From: Gemmatimonadota bacterium
Lineage (GTDB): Bacteria > Gemmatimonadota > Gemmatimonadetes > Longimicrobiales > Gaopeijiaceae
DNA: 55,936 nucleotides
Reading direction: 5' to 3'
NCBI GenBank assembly: GCA_021295835.1
Contig: JAGWBP010000008.1
Span: 1 to 55,936, forward strand
In this document: positions 17,444-27,204 of the stretch, one piece after another
Position numbering within the stretch: the stretch's first letter is position 1
How the letters are laid out: every line of letters begins with the position of its first letter
The notes under the pieces: generated by a model
What the model was told of the DNA's origin: nothing
Seen by the model: only the letters and a program-made list of their open reading frames with translations
The model's database searches: none
Position numbers and translations under genes: made by a program

Positions 17444-20338
17444 TCATCTGATCTTCCGTTCATCACGACCCGTCAACAGCGGCTCCAGGTACCTGCCGGT
17501 GTGCGACGCCGACTCGAGCGCGACCGCCTCGGGGGGTCCTGCGGCCACGATTCGGCCGCCGCGGTCGCCGCCCTCGGGCCCCAGGTCGATCACCCAGTCC
17601 GCCGTCTTGACGATGTGCAGGTTGTGCTCGATGACAACGACGGTGTTCCCGATGTCGACAAGGCTGTGCAGGACTCGCAGGAGTATGCGCACATCCTCGA
17701 AGTGAAGGCCTGTGGTGGGCTCGTCGAGAATGTACAGAGTGCGACCGGTGGCCTTTTTCGACAGCTCGGCCGATAGCTTGACGCGCTGAGCCTCGCCGCC
17801 GGACAGCGTTGTCGCGCTCTGGCCCAGACGGATGTAGCCGAGCCCCACGTCGTCGAGGGTTTGGAGCCGACGGCGGACCATCGGCACCGCGTCGAAGAAC
17901 CCGAGCGCGTCGCGCACGGGCATCTCAAGCACATCGGCAATGTTCCTGCCTTTGTACAAAACGTCCAGCGTCTCGCGATTATAGCGGCGCCCTCGGCAGG
18001 TGTCGCACGCCACGTAAACATCCGGGAGGAAGTGCATCTCGATCTTGACAAGGCCGTCGCCGGTGCACGCCTCGCAGCGCCCGCCCTTGACGTTAAAGGA
18101 GAAGCGGCCCGCCTTGTAGCCGCGCACCTGGGCCTCGGGCACTCCGGCGAAGAGCTGCCGAATTGCGGTGAAGAGCCCCGTGTAGGTCGCCGGATTGGAG
18201 CGGGGAGTGCGACCGATCGGCGACTGGTCGACCTCGATCACCTTGTCCACGGCCGAGAGCCCCGAGATGCGGTCGTGGGCACCCGCCACCACCCGGCTGC
18301 GGTAGATGCGACGGGCCAGTGCGGGGTAGAGGGTGCCGTTGACGAGCGTCGACTTTCCCGACCCGCTGACGCCGGTGACGCACACAAAGCAGCCGAGCGG
18401 AAAGGCTGCGTCGATATGGCGCAGGTTGTGCTCGGAGGCACTGTGCACTGTGAGCCAATGATCGTCCTTGGGGGGACGCCGCCGCCTCGGCAACCGGATC
18501 TCCCGGTCGCCGCGCAGGTAGGCACCCGTGATCGAGCTGGGCTCGGCCATCACCTCCTCTGGAGACCCGACCGCCACCACCTCGCCCCCGCGGCTGCCGG
18601 CACCCGGGCCCAGGTCGACGACGAAGTCGGCTTGGCGGATAGTGTCCTCGTCATGCTCGACCACCAGCACCGAGTTGCCGAGGTCGCGGAGTGCGCAGAG
18701 CGTCTCGAGGAGGCGGTGGTTGTCGCGCTGATGCAGCCCGATCGAGGGCTCGTCGAGGATGTAGAGGACGCCCACCAGGCGGCTGCCGATCTGAGTCGCC
18801 AGACGGATGCGCTGGGACTCGCCGCCCGACAGCGTCGCGGCCGAGCGGCTGAGCGTCAGGTAGTCGAGGCCCACGTTGCCGAGGAACCGCAGCCGCTCGC
18901 GCACCTCGGCGAGGATGGGACGGGCGACCTCGGCGACGAGCGCCCGGCCGCTGGAGCCGTTCGGTCCTCGGTCCCCGTCCTCTCCCGCCAGCGGCAGACT
19001 CTCGACAAAGGCGAGGGCCTCGTCGATCGGCAGCTCGACCAGCTCGCTGATCGGCATCCCCCCGACCCGCACCGAACGCGCGAAGGGTCCCAGGCGCGAT
19101 CCCACGCACTGGGGGCAGCTTTGGCTCGACATGTACTGCGCGAGCTGGCTACGCACGTGCTCGGAGCTCGTCTCGCGGTACCGGCGCTCGATATTGGCGA
19201 CCACTCCCTCCCAGTAGTCCTCGTAGTGCCCGCGCATCTTCCCGGCGTTGTAGGGGAAGCGGATCTTCATCTCGCCCGATCCGTGGAGCACCGCCTCTCG
19301 GGCCGCGCTCGGGAGCCGGCCCCACGCTGTCTTCGGGTCGAACTCGTAGGCGTCGGCCAGACCCGGAATCACCGAGCTCCTCAGATGGCCGCCGGGCTCT
19401 CCCCACGGCAGGATCGCACCCTCCAGTATCGAGAACTCGGCGGAGCCCACCACTAGCGAGCCGTCCACCTCCTTCGAAGTACCCAGCCCGCCGCACTCGG
19501 TGCAGGCACCGTGCGGAGAGTTGAAGGAGAAGACCCGGGGCTCGAGCTCCGGGAAGCTCACGCCGCAATCGGCGCAGGCGTAGTCCTCGCTGAAGAGGTG
19601 GGAGTGGTCACGCCCGTCGCGCCTCTCCAGGACCTGCACCACTCCGTCGGCGGTTCGAAGCGCCGTCTCGATCGAGTCGGAGAGGCGGGCGCGGTCCTCC
19701 TCGCCCACGACCAGCCTGTCCACGATGACGCTGATGTCGTGGTTCTCGTAACGGCTGAGAATGGGGGGCTCGTGCAGCTCGTAGACGCCTCCGTCGACCA
19801 GCGCCCGGACGAATCCGGAGCGGCGGGCCCCCTCGAAGACATCGCGGAACTCGCCCTTGCGTCCGCGCACGAGCGGGGCCAGCACCTGGATGCGTGTCCC
19901 CTCCTCCAGCGCCAGGAGCTGCTCCACGATCCTCGACGCGGGCTGACGCTCGATCGGCAGGCCGCACTCGGGGCAGTAGGGCGTGCCTGCCCGCGCGTAC
20001 AGGAGACGCAGGTAGTCGTAGATCTCGGTGACGGTCCCGACAGTCGAGCGAGGGTTGCGCGACACCGTCTTCTGCTCGATCGAGATCGCTGGCGAGAGCC
20101 CCTCGATCGAATCCACGTCGGGCTTCTCCATCACACCCAGGAACTGGCGTGCGTATGCGGAGAGGGATTCGATGTAGCGGCGCCGGCCCTCGGCGTAGAT
20201 GGTGTCGAAGGCGAGCGACGACTTCCCCGAGCCGCTCAGCCCGGTCACGACGACCAGCCGGTCGCGCGGAATCCTGAGCGAGATTTCCCGGAGGTTGTGC
20301 TCGCGAGCTCCGCGAATCACGAGATCGGTAGGGCGCAT
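17444..20338 (-). CDS. uvrA: UvrABC system protein A
   Basis: About 964 residues. I start at the ATG at 20336-20338 (MRPTDLVIRGAREHNL), the usual UvrA N-terminus; a GTG at 20356 would overlap the upstream stop. It has two ABC ATPase halves, with Walker A GLSGSGKSSLAFDT near the N-terminus and GVSGSGKSTLVNGTLYPAL in the second half. Each signature is LSGGE (LSGGESQRIRLA and LSGGEAQRVKLS). Zinc-binding cysteine pairs are CADC/CTEC in the first half and CEAC/CDTC in the second. UvrA dimers scan DNA for bulky lesions and load UvrB. It starts five bases after the tamB stop, so it is probably the last gene of the tamB transcript. Confidence 0.95.
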   Translation of the reverse strand: MRPTDLVIRGAREHNLREISLRIPRDRLVVVTGLSGSGKSSLAFDTIYAEGRRRYIESLSAYARQFLGVMEKPDVDSIEGLSPAISIEQKTVSRNPRSTVGTVTEIYDYLRLLYARAGTPYCPECGLPIERQPASRIVEQLLALEEGTRIQVLAPLVRGRKGEFRDVFEGARRSGFVRALVDGGVYELHEPPILSRYENHDISVIVDRLVVGEEDRARLSDSIETALRTADGVVQVLERRDGRDHSHLFSEDYACADCGVSFPELEPRVFSFNSPHGACTECGGLGTSKEVDGSLVVGSAEFSILEGAILPWGEPGGHLRSSVIPGLADAYEFDPKTAWGRLPSAAREAVLHGSGEMKIRFPYNAGKMRGHYEDYWEGVVANIERRYRETSSEHVRSQLAQYMSSQSCPQCVGSRLGPFARSVRVGGMPISELVELPIDEALAFVESLPLAGEDGDRGPNGSSGRALVAEVARPILAEVRERLRFLGNVGLDYLTLSRSAATLSGGESQRIRLATQIGSRLVGVLYILDEPSIGLHQRDNHRLLETLCALRDLGNSVLVVEHDEDTIRQADFVVDLGPGAGSRGGEVVAVGSPEEVMAEPSSITGAYLRGDREIRLPRRRRPPKDDHWLTVHSASEHNLRHIDAAFPLGCFVCVTGVSGSGKSTLVNGTLYPALARRIYRSRVVAGAHDRISGLSAVDKVIEVDQSPIGRTPRSNPATYTGLFTAIRQLFAGVPEAQVRGYKAGRFSFNVKGGRCEACTGDGLVKIEMHFLPDVYVACDTCRGRRYNRETLDVLYKGRNIADVLEMPVRDALGFFDAVPMVRRRLQTLDDVGLGYIRLGQSATTLSGGEAQRVKLSAELSKKATGRTLYILDEPTTGLHFEDVRILLRVLHSLVDIGNTVVVIEHNLHIVKTADWVIDLGPEGGDRGGRIVAAGPPEAVALESASHTGRYLEPLLTGRDERKIR

Positions 20339-20343
20339 TCCGC

Positions 20344-23300
20344 CTAATACCCCCACTCGCGGAAGAACTCGACGCCCCAGATGCGCGCCAGCTCGAGCGA
20401 GAGGTCGCCGAAGCCTCGGTAGCGCTGGCGGGTGCAGCGACCCCCCAGGAAGCCTTCGAGCCTCACCTCCGCCGGCATCTCCACCTCAACTCGCGCGCCG
20501 CCGCTCGCCACGGGGAGCGTGGGGTCGGCGCAGAACCCGCGCTGATAGACTCCGGTGAGAAAGACGTTCTCCAGCACGTACCAGCCCAGCTCGACCTGCA
20601 CCGAGGACGCTCCGAAGGCACCGCCGCTCTCTTCGCTCTGCGAGACCGAGAGGTGATCCACATCGAGCTCCTGCGTGAGGAGGTAGCCGAGCTGGTTCAC
20701 GACCCGGCCGACGAGCAGATCCCTCCCGACCCCGACCGAGGCGGTGGTGACCTCGCCGGCAAGCGCCGAGGTGGGGCGACCGAAGAGGACGTAGCCGTAG
20801 AGGTCGGCCTCCGAGATCGGGTACTCCGAATCGCTCGAAAGCGAGAGATGGGGATTGAGAAGCGTGCCCGAGATGTTCGCCGTAACGACCAGCGGTTCGC
20901 CGTCGCGTGTGCGGAGCCGATTTTCGGCCGCCAGAGTGATCCCGGGATTGAAGCCGGGAGTCCCCACGAAGAGGAGGGAGCCCCCGGCCATCGTGAAGGT
21001 GCGCGGCCCGATCGAGTAGGTGCCTCGCGCGACCTCGATCTCGCCCTCCAGGACCGGCTGCCCTCGGCGTCGGTCGAACGCCACCGTGAGCTGGCCGACC
21101 GGCTCCACATTCAGGTCGCGCGACCTCAGCCAGTTGCCTCGGCCCACATCGACTGCGAGCTGGACAACCAGATTGCGTCTGAACTGGTCGCCGGCGGTCG
21201 GCTTCGCCTCGCTTCCCAGCTCTTCGGAGCCTAGCCCCGCCGTGGCTGCCTGGAAGATGACCGGGTCGTAGAAGTCGACCATCGCCGTGGTGCGCTCGAA
21301 CTCCTCGAGGAACACCGTCCCGCTCCTCGCCTCCACCTCGCCCCTAAGGACCGGAAAGCGTTGCGAGCCAGTAAGGGTGATCGAGTCTCCGGTCGCCGCG
21401 ATCGTCATGTAGGGCGTGTTGGCGACCTGGAAGTTGCTCGGCCAGAAGGCCAGGTCGATCGGCACATCCTCTTCGGCGTTGCTAACGTCGATGTTGCCTG
21501 CGATTCTGATCTCGCCCTCGCCCGAGCGAGCTCGACCGCTCAGGCCGACGGTGCCCCCACGGCCAAGCCGAGCCTCGATGTCCACTTCGGCGAGCCTCAC
21601 CCCCAGCGTTGACGCGAAAGCAGTCGCGCTCTTCAGCCGCAGCGTCCCCAGAGCCTCGGCGTCACCCCTGCGGCCAGAAACCGCCACCCTGCCGGAAATT
21701 TTTCCGCCCACATCATCCAGGCGGGTCAGCGCCGTCACGATCGGCGCCGCTGGAAAGCCGTCCACCGCGACTAACAGACGAATCGAATCGGCTTCAGCTT
21801 CGGCTGCCTCACGGTCGCCGCCCCAGTTGAGCGGCACGGTCCCCTCGACGCCAAGCGCCCTCCCACCTCCGGTCCACAGATCCAGGTTTCCGGCCAGGAC
21901 CCCCGAGCGGTAGCTGCCGAAGGCAACCACGCTGTCGGCCGGAAGCCCGCCGTGGCTGGCGTATTCGATGCTGAGCGATCCCGTCCACCGCTGCGGTGCC
22001 GTGCGTCCGGCGGCCGCGACACTAGCATGTAGGAGGCCAGAAGGGGGCCGTTCGAGCTGAAGAAGTCTGCCCACCACCGCCAGATCCAGGTCGGATACGT
22101 CGATCTCGAAGCCGGAGCGGGCATCCGAGGAGGCGCCTCTCGCAATCTCGCCACCCGCGAAGAGACGCAGGCCGGGGACCCCGGGCCGGATCAGGCCGAA
22201 GTGATTGACTCTCGCCACCTCGTCGGTCCACTCGACGCTCGCGGGGCCCTGCAGGCTCCAGCGCCGATCCGGGAAGGCGAAGGTCAGCCGGTCGAGATTC
22301 AGTCGCCCTCCCTCCTCGCGGAAGACGACCTCGGCAAGCGCCTCGTACGACTCGTCCTCCCCGCGCGCGACCACCGCGTGCAGGCTGCCTCCGGCTCTGG
22401 ACCGATAGTGGCCCTCGAGGGTGACGGTCTGGAACTCGCGCCCTCCCACCATGACCGAGTCGCCGCGGATTTCTCCGTTGAAGTGCGGCTTGGGGTTCGG
22501 CGCTGCAGCGCTGTCGGCTCGTGCAATGGGAATTCCGTCTATCGACACCGCCACCTGAACCGAGCTCGCGCTGTCCTCCCGGTGCACAAGGTCGGAGAGC
22601 GCGAGCGAGACTTCGGCGCTGGTGGCGTGAAGACTGCCGGAGAGGGTCACCGCACCATCCACCTTGCCGTCGAAACGAAGCTCGCGGGCCCTGGGGAAGG
22701 TGTCTTCGTCGGCACCTGCGAGCCTGAGGCTCTCCTGCTGGAAGGGCGATAGCTCGTCCCAGGCGACGAGATTGCCCTCCATGAAGAGCGGCCTGAGTCC
22801 GCGAATGGAGGGTGACGCAATGCGAAGGCGTAGTCCGCCGCCAACAGCCCCCGGCGCCACACCGAGGCTTCCATCCTCCCCCGTCACCGTGACGCCGCCC
22901 GCGCGTGCTATCAGCTCTTCCAGGCGCAGGACTCCGTCCTCGCCGACCCGTACGCTCGCCCCGACGGTATCGACCTCGAGGTCGCCGATCGCCGAGGGTC
23001 CCATCGCCACCGTCGCCTCGCCCCGCAGGGTACCGAGATCGAGACCGCTGCCCGCGAGGGCTAGCCGCCCCGAGACGACCACCGTGTCCCAGGCATCCGC
23101 CATGACCTGGGCGATATCCAGCCGCTCGCTTGCCACCTCCAGCTCGTAGCCTGCCGCCGGATCGTCTCCGTTGAGCCGCCCGGAGGCCGTCAGGTCGCCC
23201 CCGGGAGTGGTCAGCGAGGCATCGAAGCGCAGATCCTCGACCGTGCCCACGAGCGAGACCGAGCCGGTGACCCGGCCGGTCGCCGCCACACTCGGCCAGC

Positions 23301-24843
23301 GCTGCCGGATGGCCTCGAGCGAGAGGGGTGCGAGCTCGGCGTGGATATCCACGGAGGCAATCGCGGTATCGCCGAAGACGGTGCCAGCCACCTCGAAGAC
23401 GCTCCCTGGCCCCTCGCCCAGACGCTGGCTTCCGGTGATCCTGAGGGCCAGGCCGTCGTGCAGGTAGCCGTCGACGACGATCTCGAGCTCTCCCTGACCC
23501 CCCCACCTCACGTCGGGCGCGAAGTGGCCCAGGAGGGTGTAGTCGAGCGAAGAGATATGGACCTCCATTCGCTCGAAGGAACGCACGCCCAGGACCTTGC
23601 CGCCGCCTCGCGCACGGCCCCGCACGGAGCCGGTGGCACCGTCAACAACCGCGATGTCGCCCTCGATCGAGAGGTTTTCCGGGAGACCGCCAATGCGAAG
23701 TTCACCCTCCAGGAACCCCCCGAACGCGGGCACCTCCGGGAGCCAGCGCCTGGCTTCGCTGGTCGCGACCTGCAGCTCGGCAATGCGCAGGTCGCGCAGG
23801 CTCACCCGGTCGCCAATCGCAACCCCGCCGTCGAGCACGAAACGGGCACCGTCGGCGTCAACCTGAAGATCGGCGAGCTCCACCTCTGTGGTGCCGCCAT
23901 CCACCGCCAACGCTACGCCTCCGCTGACCGTCCCAGGTGGCATCCGCTCGTCCAGCCACCGGAGCTCGGCGATCTCGAGCCCGGAGATGTCGAGTTCGGC
24001 GCGCCCCGAGGGCAGGCCGTCTTCGAGAGTCACCGCGACCTCGCCGGACACCTCGGACCCCAGCGCACGCAGGCGCTCCAGCTCGATCCGAGCGCCTCCG
24101 CCTGCGATCTCCAGATCGGCCTGCACCTCCGAGACCGAAATCTCGCGGTCCGGTCGGGCGCGCAGCCGCACTTCCAGGTCGCGCACCCGCGCCGAGAGCC
24201 GTGCCTCGGCGTCCGGCAGGAGCTCGACATGTCGAAGGTCGGCTGCGATCGCGGTGGCCACATCCTCTCCGTCCCGGTGAACGGTCCCGCCCATCACCCT
24301 CAGTCGGCCGACGCGGAGCGACGGACCGGGGGTGGCATCGCCAGCGGCGAAGCCCGAGTCCGGCGGAGCGGATGCACTCGCCGCCGGGGCGACTCCCGCC
24401 GACTGCGGAGTCGTGTCGCCCTTTATTCCCGAGAGATCGACGACTGGCGACCAGAGGCGAAGGTCGCCGATCTGGCGCGTGCCGCCCAGCCCCAGAGCCG
24501 AGACGAGCGAGTAGCGAGCCGCCGCCGAGTCAATGAGCAGCATGGGCCGACCCTCCGCCCCGACCACCTCGATATCGTGCAGCGTGACTCCGGCGAAGAT
24601 CCCCCCTGGGCCCACCGATCCGATCGAGAGCGTCCCGTCGACCAGCGGGGAGAGGCGGTCCAATGTCCAGCGAAGCGCCGCCGCCCGGCCGGTGGCGGTA
24701 TGGCTGACGAATGCCGCGAAGGCGACGCTCGCCGCCACCGCCGCGCTGATGGCAAGGACGCTCCACCTGGCCCAGGCGATTATGGTGCGGCGTCCCCTGG
24801 CGGGTGCCAGCGCTCCTTCGGAGCCGCCTCTAGAGTCCGACAT
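20344..24843 (-). CDS. tamB: TamB-like translocation/assembly protein
   Basis: 1,499 residues. One N-terminal membrane anchor (about 22-48, WARWSVLAISAAVAASVAFAA) is followed by a very long beta-rich periplasmic region made of repeated short strands, as in AsmA/TamB bridge-like proteins. The C-terminal 400 residues are the conserved TamB (DUF490) domain, ending in the family pattern with LNPHLSLSSDSEYPISEADL and YVLFGRPTSAL. With TamA this family helps insert outer-membrane proteins and has been linked to phospholipid transport. TamA is the next gene upstream. A 72-bp AT-rich spacer with operator-like repeats separates them, so tamB-uvrA may have its own promoter. Confidence 0.9.
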   Translation of the reverse strand: MSDSRGGSEGALAPARGRRTIIAWARWSVLAISAAVAASVAFAAFVSHTATGRAAALRWTLDRLSPLVDGTLSIGSVGPGGIFAGVTLHDIEVVGAEGRPMLLIDSAAARYSLVSALGLGGTRQIGDLRLWSPVVDLSGIKGDTTPQSAGVAPAASASAPPDSGFAAGDATPGPSLRVGRLRVMGGTVHRDGEDVATAIAADLRHVELLPDAEARLSARVRDLEVRLRARPDREISVSEVQADLEIAGGGARIELERLRALGSEVSGEVAVTLEDGLPSGRAELDISGLEIAELRWLDERMPPGTVSGGVALAVDGGTTEVELADLQVDADGARFVLDGGVAIGDRVSLRDLRIAELQVATSEARRWLPEVPAFGGFLEGELRIGGLPENLSIEGDIAVVDGATGSVRGRARGGGKVLGVRSFERMEVHISSLDYTLLGHFAPDVRWGGQGELEIVVDGYLHDGLALRITGSQRLGEGPGSVFEVAGTVFGDTAIASVDIHAELAPLSLEAIRQRWPSVAATGRVTGSVSLVGTVEDLRFDASLTTPGGDLTASGRLNGDDPAAGYELEVASERLDIAQVMADAWDTVVVSGRLALAGSGLDLGTLRGEATVAMGPSAIGDLEVDTVGASVRVGEDGVLRLEELIARAGGVTVTGEDGSLGVAPGAVGGGLRLRIASPSIRGLRPLFMEGNLVAWDELSPFQQESLRLAGADEDTFPRARELRFDGKVDGAVTLSGSLHATSAEVSLALSDLVHREDSASSVQVAVSIDGIPIARADSAAAPNPKPHFNGEIRGDSVMVGGREFQTVTLEGHYRSRAGGSLHAVVARGEDESYEALAEVVFREEGGRLNLDRLTFAFPDRRWSLQGPASVEWTDEVARVNHFGLIRPGVPGLRLFAGGEIARGASSDARSGFEIDVSDLDLAVVGRLLQLERPPSGLLHASVAAAGRTAPQRWTGSLSIEYASHGGLPADSVVAFGSYRSGVLAGNLDLWTGGGRALGVEGTVPLNWGGDREAAEAEADSIRLLVAVDGFPAAPIVTALTRLDDVGGKISGRVAVSGRRGDAEALGTLRLKSATAFASTLGVRLAEVDIEARLGRGGTVGLSGRARSGEGEIRIAGNIDVSNAEEDVPIDLAFWPSNFQVANTPYMTIAATGDSITLTGSQRFPVLRGEVEARSGTVFLEEFERTTAMVDFYDPVIFQAATAGLGSEELGSEAKPTAGDQFRRNLVVQLAVDVGRGNWLRSRDLNVEPVGQLTVAFDRRRGQPVLEGEIEVARGTYSIGPRTFTMAGGSLLFVGTPGFNPGITLAAENRLRTRDGEPLVVTANISGTLLNPHLSLSSDSEYPISEADLYGYVLFGRPTSALAGEVTTASVGVGRDLLVGRVVNQLGYLLTQELDVDHLSVSQSEESGGAFGASSVQVELGWYVLENVFLTGVYQRGFCADPTLPVASGGARVEVEMPAEVRLEGFLGGRCTRQRYRGFGDLSLELARIWGVEFFREWGY

Positions 24844-24873
24844 GACCCTTAGAGCTAAGCCACGGGTACGGGT

Positions 24874-24902
24874 ACTGTAAACTGTGATTTACATATTGTA
24901 AA
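24874..24902 (-). promoter_or_regulatory. Candidate promoter/operator for tamB-uvrA
   Basis: The spacer between tamA and tamB is strikingly AT-rich for this genome. On the minus strand it reads TTTACA (24902-24897), a 17-base spacer, then TACAGT (24879-24874), which fits -35 and -10 elements. The same stretch contains three half-sites: plus-strand TGTAAA at 24876-24881, TTTACA at 24888-24893 and TGTAAA at 24897-24902. These give one perfect inverted pair with a three-base gap and another with a six-base gap. A regulator dimer covering the promoter is a natural reading, but no regulator is identified. Confidence 0.5.
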
Positions 24903-24915
24903 GCGTACATTACAT

Positions 24916-27204
24916 CTAGAATGCCTGGCCGACCGAGAAGTGGATCTGGAAGCGGCGGATCGAGAAGCCCGCCTCGTCGCCGAAGGGAACCTGCGGCCCC
25001 AGGAGGGCCAGGTCGTCGTCCACAACCCAGTCGATCGGCTCGCTGGGGCCACTGTCGCCCCCGATGTCGATTCGGTCGGCGGGGACGTCAGACGCTGTGT
25101 CGAAAGGCCGGACCTGCGAGGTGACCACCTGCAGCGGCTGGCGCTCGCGGAAGCTGTACGCAACGTCGAGGCGTAGCGGCCCTATGGCCGTGTTGTAGCG
25201 CACGCCAACACCCGGCGCGGCCTCGAGGTTGGTGAACTCCAGCTTGCTCGGCCAGACCTGGCCCACATCGAGGAAGGCGGCCCCGCCCCAAATCTCGCCA
25301 GCAAGGGGGAAGCGCAGTTCGGCGCTCGCCTCGAAGCTCGCGAGGCCGCCGATGGGGCGCACCCGGAAGAGGCCCGACCCCGAGAGGGGGGTGCCGTCGC
25401 AGGTGAGGTCGATGATCGCGGTTGGGAGGCAGGATGGTTCGCGCTGAGCGCCGCGCCGCACAAGCAGATCCTCGACGGGAATCGACAGGGTGCGGGGTCC
25501 CAGGGTCCCTTGGGCGAGGCCGCGTACGCCATTGGCGCCGCCTCCGTAGAATCGCTTCTCCGCTGGCGCCGCAGCCGCTTCGTCCAGCGCGTCTTCCGAG
25601 GCGCCTGCGGCCAGAGCGCCCGCCCGGACCCGTAGAGCGAGCACCACCGGGTCGAGCTCGCGAAAGAGGCTCACATCGGAGAGGAGGCGGGTGTACGAGT
25701 ACTCCGACCCCGTGATCCCGTCCGCAAACTCGAGATCGACCAGGGTACGGTACCCCTGGGTGGGGTTCAGGACATCGTCGGTCATGTCTCGGCTGTACGA
25801 AAGGCCCGTCGGCGCGAGCCAGCGGGCTCCCGCGAGCACCTCGATCTCGTCGGGCGTGCAGGCGAGGAAGGTTGCGCAGAGAGTGACGTCGGCGGCGTCG
25901 AGCCTGCTCAACTGTGCCCCGAATCTCAGGCCTGCGAAGGCGCCTCCGAAGCGGCGGCCGAGGCGAAGCTCCAGTCCCCTGGAATCGCGCACGAAGACGT
26001 TTCTTTGCGACTGGCGTTCGGCGAAGAGCCCCAGTGAGAGGGACACGTCCGACACCAGGAGCGATGGCTGGCTGAAGTCCAGGCGGGCGAGCCAGTTGGC
26101 GCGTCCGTACTCGCCGCTACCCGCCTGGCCGCAGAGCAGCGCGGTCTGGAGCGACGAGGCAAGCAGGTTGGAGACCCCCACCTGCGCTCCCAGGATGCGG
26201 CCGCCGCCCAGAAAGTAACGGTGGGTCCACCGCCCCTCGGCGTTGAGGCACTCGGCGCTGTTGAAGCCCCCTCCGACCCTGAGGCGCTGCAGGTCGCCCT
26301 CTCCTACCGCCACCTCGATCGGCACGACCGAGTCGGTCTCGATACTGGCCGAGTCGTGCATCACGACTGCGCGCGAGATTATCGCCAGCTCGTAGAGGTT
26401 GCGCTGAGCCGTCCGCAGCAGCTCTTCGCTGTACGGCTGCCCCTCCTCGAAGGGGAGGCGGTCGACTATCGCGCTGCGGTCGAGCACCCGGTTGCCGACG
26501 ACCCGAATCGGTCCGAAGGTGGCTGGAGGACCAAGCTCCACGCGGTAGGTGACGAAGGCGGTGTCAGCGCCTCTCGGACGCCGGAAGCCCTCGAGCACCT
26601 CGGCCCAGGCGTACCCGGCGTCGCGGAGAACTCTGGAGAGGGTGTCGGCAGTCTCCATGAGGAGGAGCGGGCTGAGCACGTCGCCAGCTCCGAAGGGGAT
26701 CATCTCGTCCAGCGCCAGCTCGGGGGGTACCGAATCCCCGGTTAGAGCCACCTCGCCCACCCGAAAGGGCGTGCCTTCGGTGAGGTGGAAGATGACCTCG
26801 ACGCTCCCCGAGTCCGCAGGCAGGACCTCTGGCACCACGGCGGCCCCACGGTAGCCGTGCGCCTGATAGAAGACGCGCAGATGCCGGGCGTCGAGCTCCA
26901 GGATGCGCGGACTGAGGTAGGAGCGCCGGCGGCCCCAGCCAATCCCGAGCGCGCACGAAACAGCGCCAAGGAGCGAGGGACAGCTCGAGGCGCGAGTGAT
27001 GACCGCGAGCTCCAGCTCCGAGTCCGAGAATGCGTCGTTGCCCACAAAGCTCACCGACGCCACCTCGTCGCGCGGCGGCTGGGCCAGGAGGAGATTGGGG
27101 GACGGCACCAGGAGTGCTGCCAACGCTACGGACGCGCGAGCGCCGAGCACGGCGACCGGAGGGGCCGTCAAGGCGCTCCGAAGCTCCGGCCCCACTCGGG
27201 GCAA
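24916..27204 (-). CDS. tamA: TamA/BamA-like outer-membrane assembly protein
   Basis: 762 residues from a TTG (a GTG at 27195 is an alternative); the start lies inside the 3' end of the preceding phosphoesterase gene, a 37-base overlap. An Ala/Leu-rich signal peptide ends near LLLAQ. POTRA-type repeats occupy about 45-290 (VASVSFVGNDAFSDSELELA, RVGEVALTGDSVPPEL, FGPIRVVGNRVLDRSAIVDRL). The C-terminal half is an Omp85/surface-antigen beta-barrel with GGGANGVRGLAQGTLG, the conserved substrate-interacting region, and a barrel-closing FSVGQAF terminus. It is probably the partner of the TamB homologue immediately downstream. Confidence 0.88.
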   Translation of the reverse strand: MPRVGPELRSALTAPPVAVLGARASVALAALLVPSPNLLLAQPPRDEVASVSFVGNDAFSDSELELAVITRASSCPSLLGAVSCALGIGWGRRRSYLSPRILELDARHLRVFYQAHGYRGAAVVPEVLPADSGSVEVIFHLTEGTPFRVGEVALTGDSVPPELALDEMIPFGAGDVLSPLLLMETADTLSRVLRDAGYAWAEVLEGFRRPRGADTAFVTYRVELGPPATFGPIRVVGNRVLDRSAIVDRLPFEEGQPYSEELLRTAQRNLYELAIISRAVVMHDSASIETDSVVPIEVAVGEGDLQRLRVGGGFNSAECLNAEGRWTHRYFLGGGRILGAQVGVSNLLASSLQTALLCGQAGSGEYGRANWLARLDFSQPSLLVSDVSLSLGLFAERQSQRNVFVRDSRGLELRLGRRFGGAFAGLRFGAQLSRLDAADVTLCATFLACTPDEIEVLAGARWLAPTGLSYSRDMTDDVLNPTQGYRTLVDLEFADGITGSEYSYTRLLSDVSLFRELDPVVLALRVRAGALAAGASEDALDEAAAAPAEKRFYGGGANGVRGLAQGTLGPRTLSIPVEDLLVRRGAQREPSCLPTAIIDLTCDGTPLSGSGLFRVRPIGGLASFEASAELRFPLAGEIWGGAAFLDVGQVWPSKLEFTNLEAAPGVGVRYNTAIGPLRLDVAYSFRERQPLQVVTSQVRPFDTASDVPADRIDIGGDSGPSEPIDWVVDDDLALLGPQVPFGDEAGFSIRRFQIHFSVGQAF

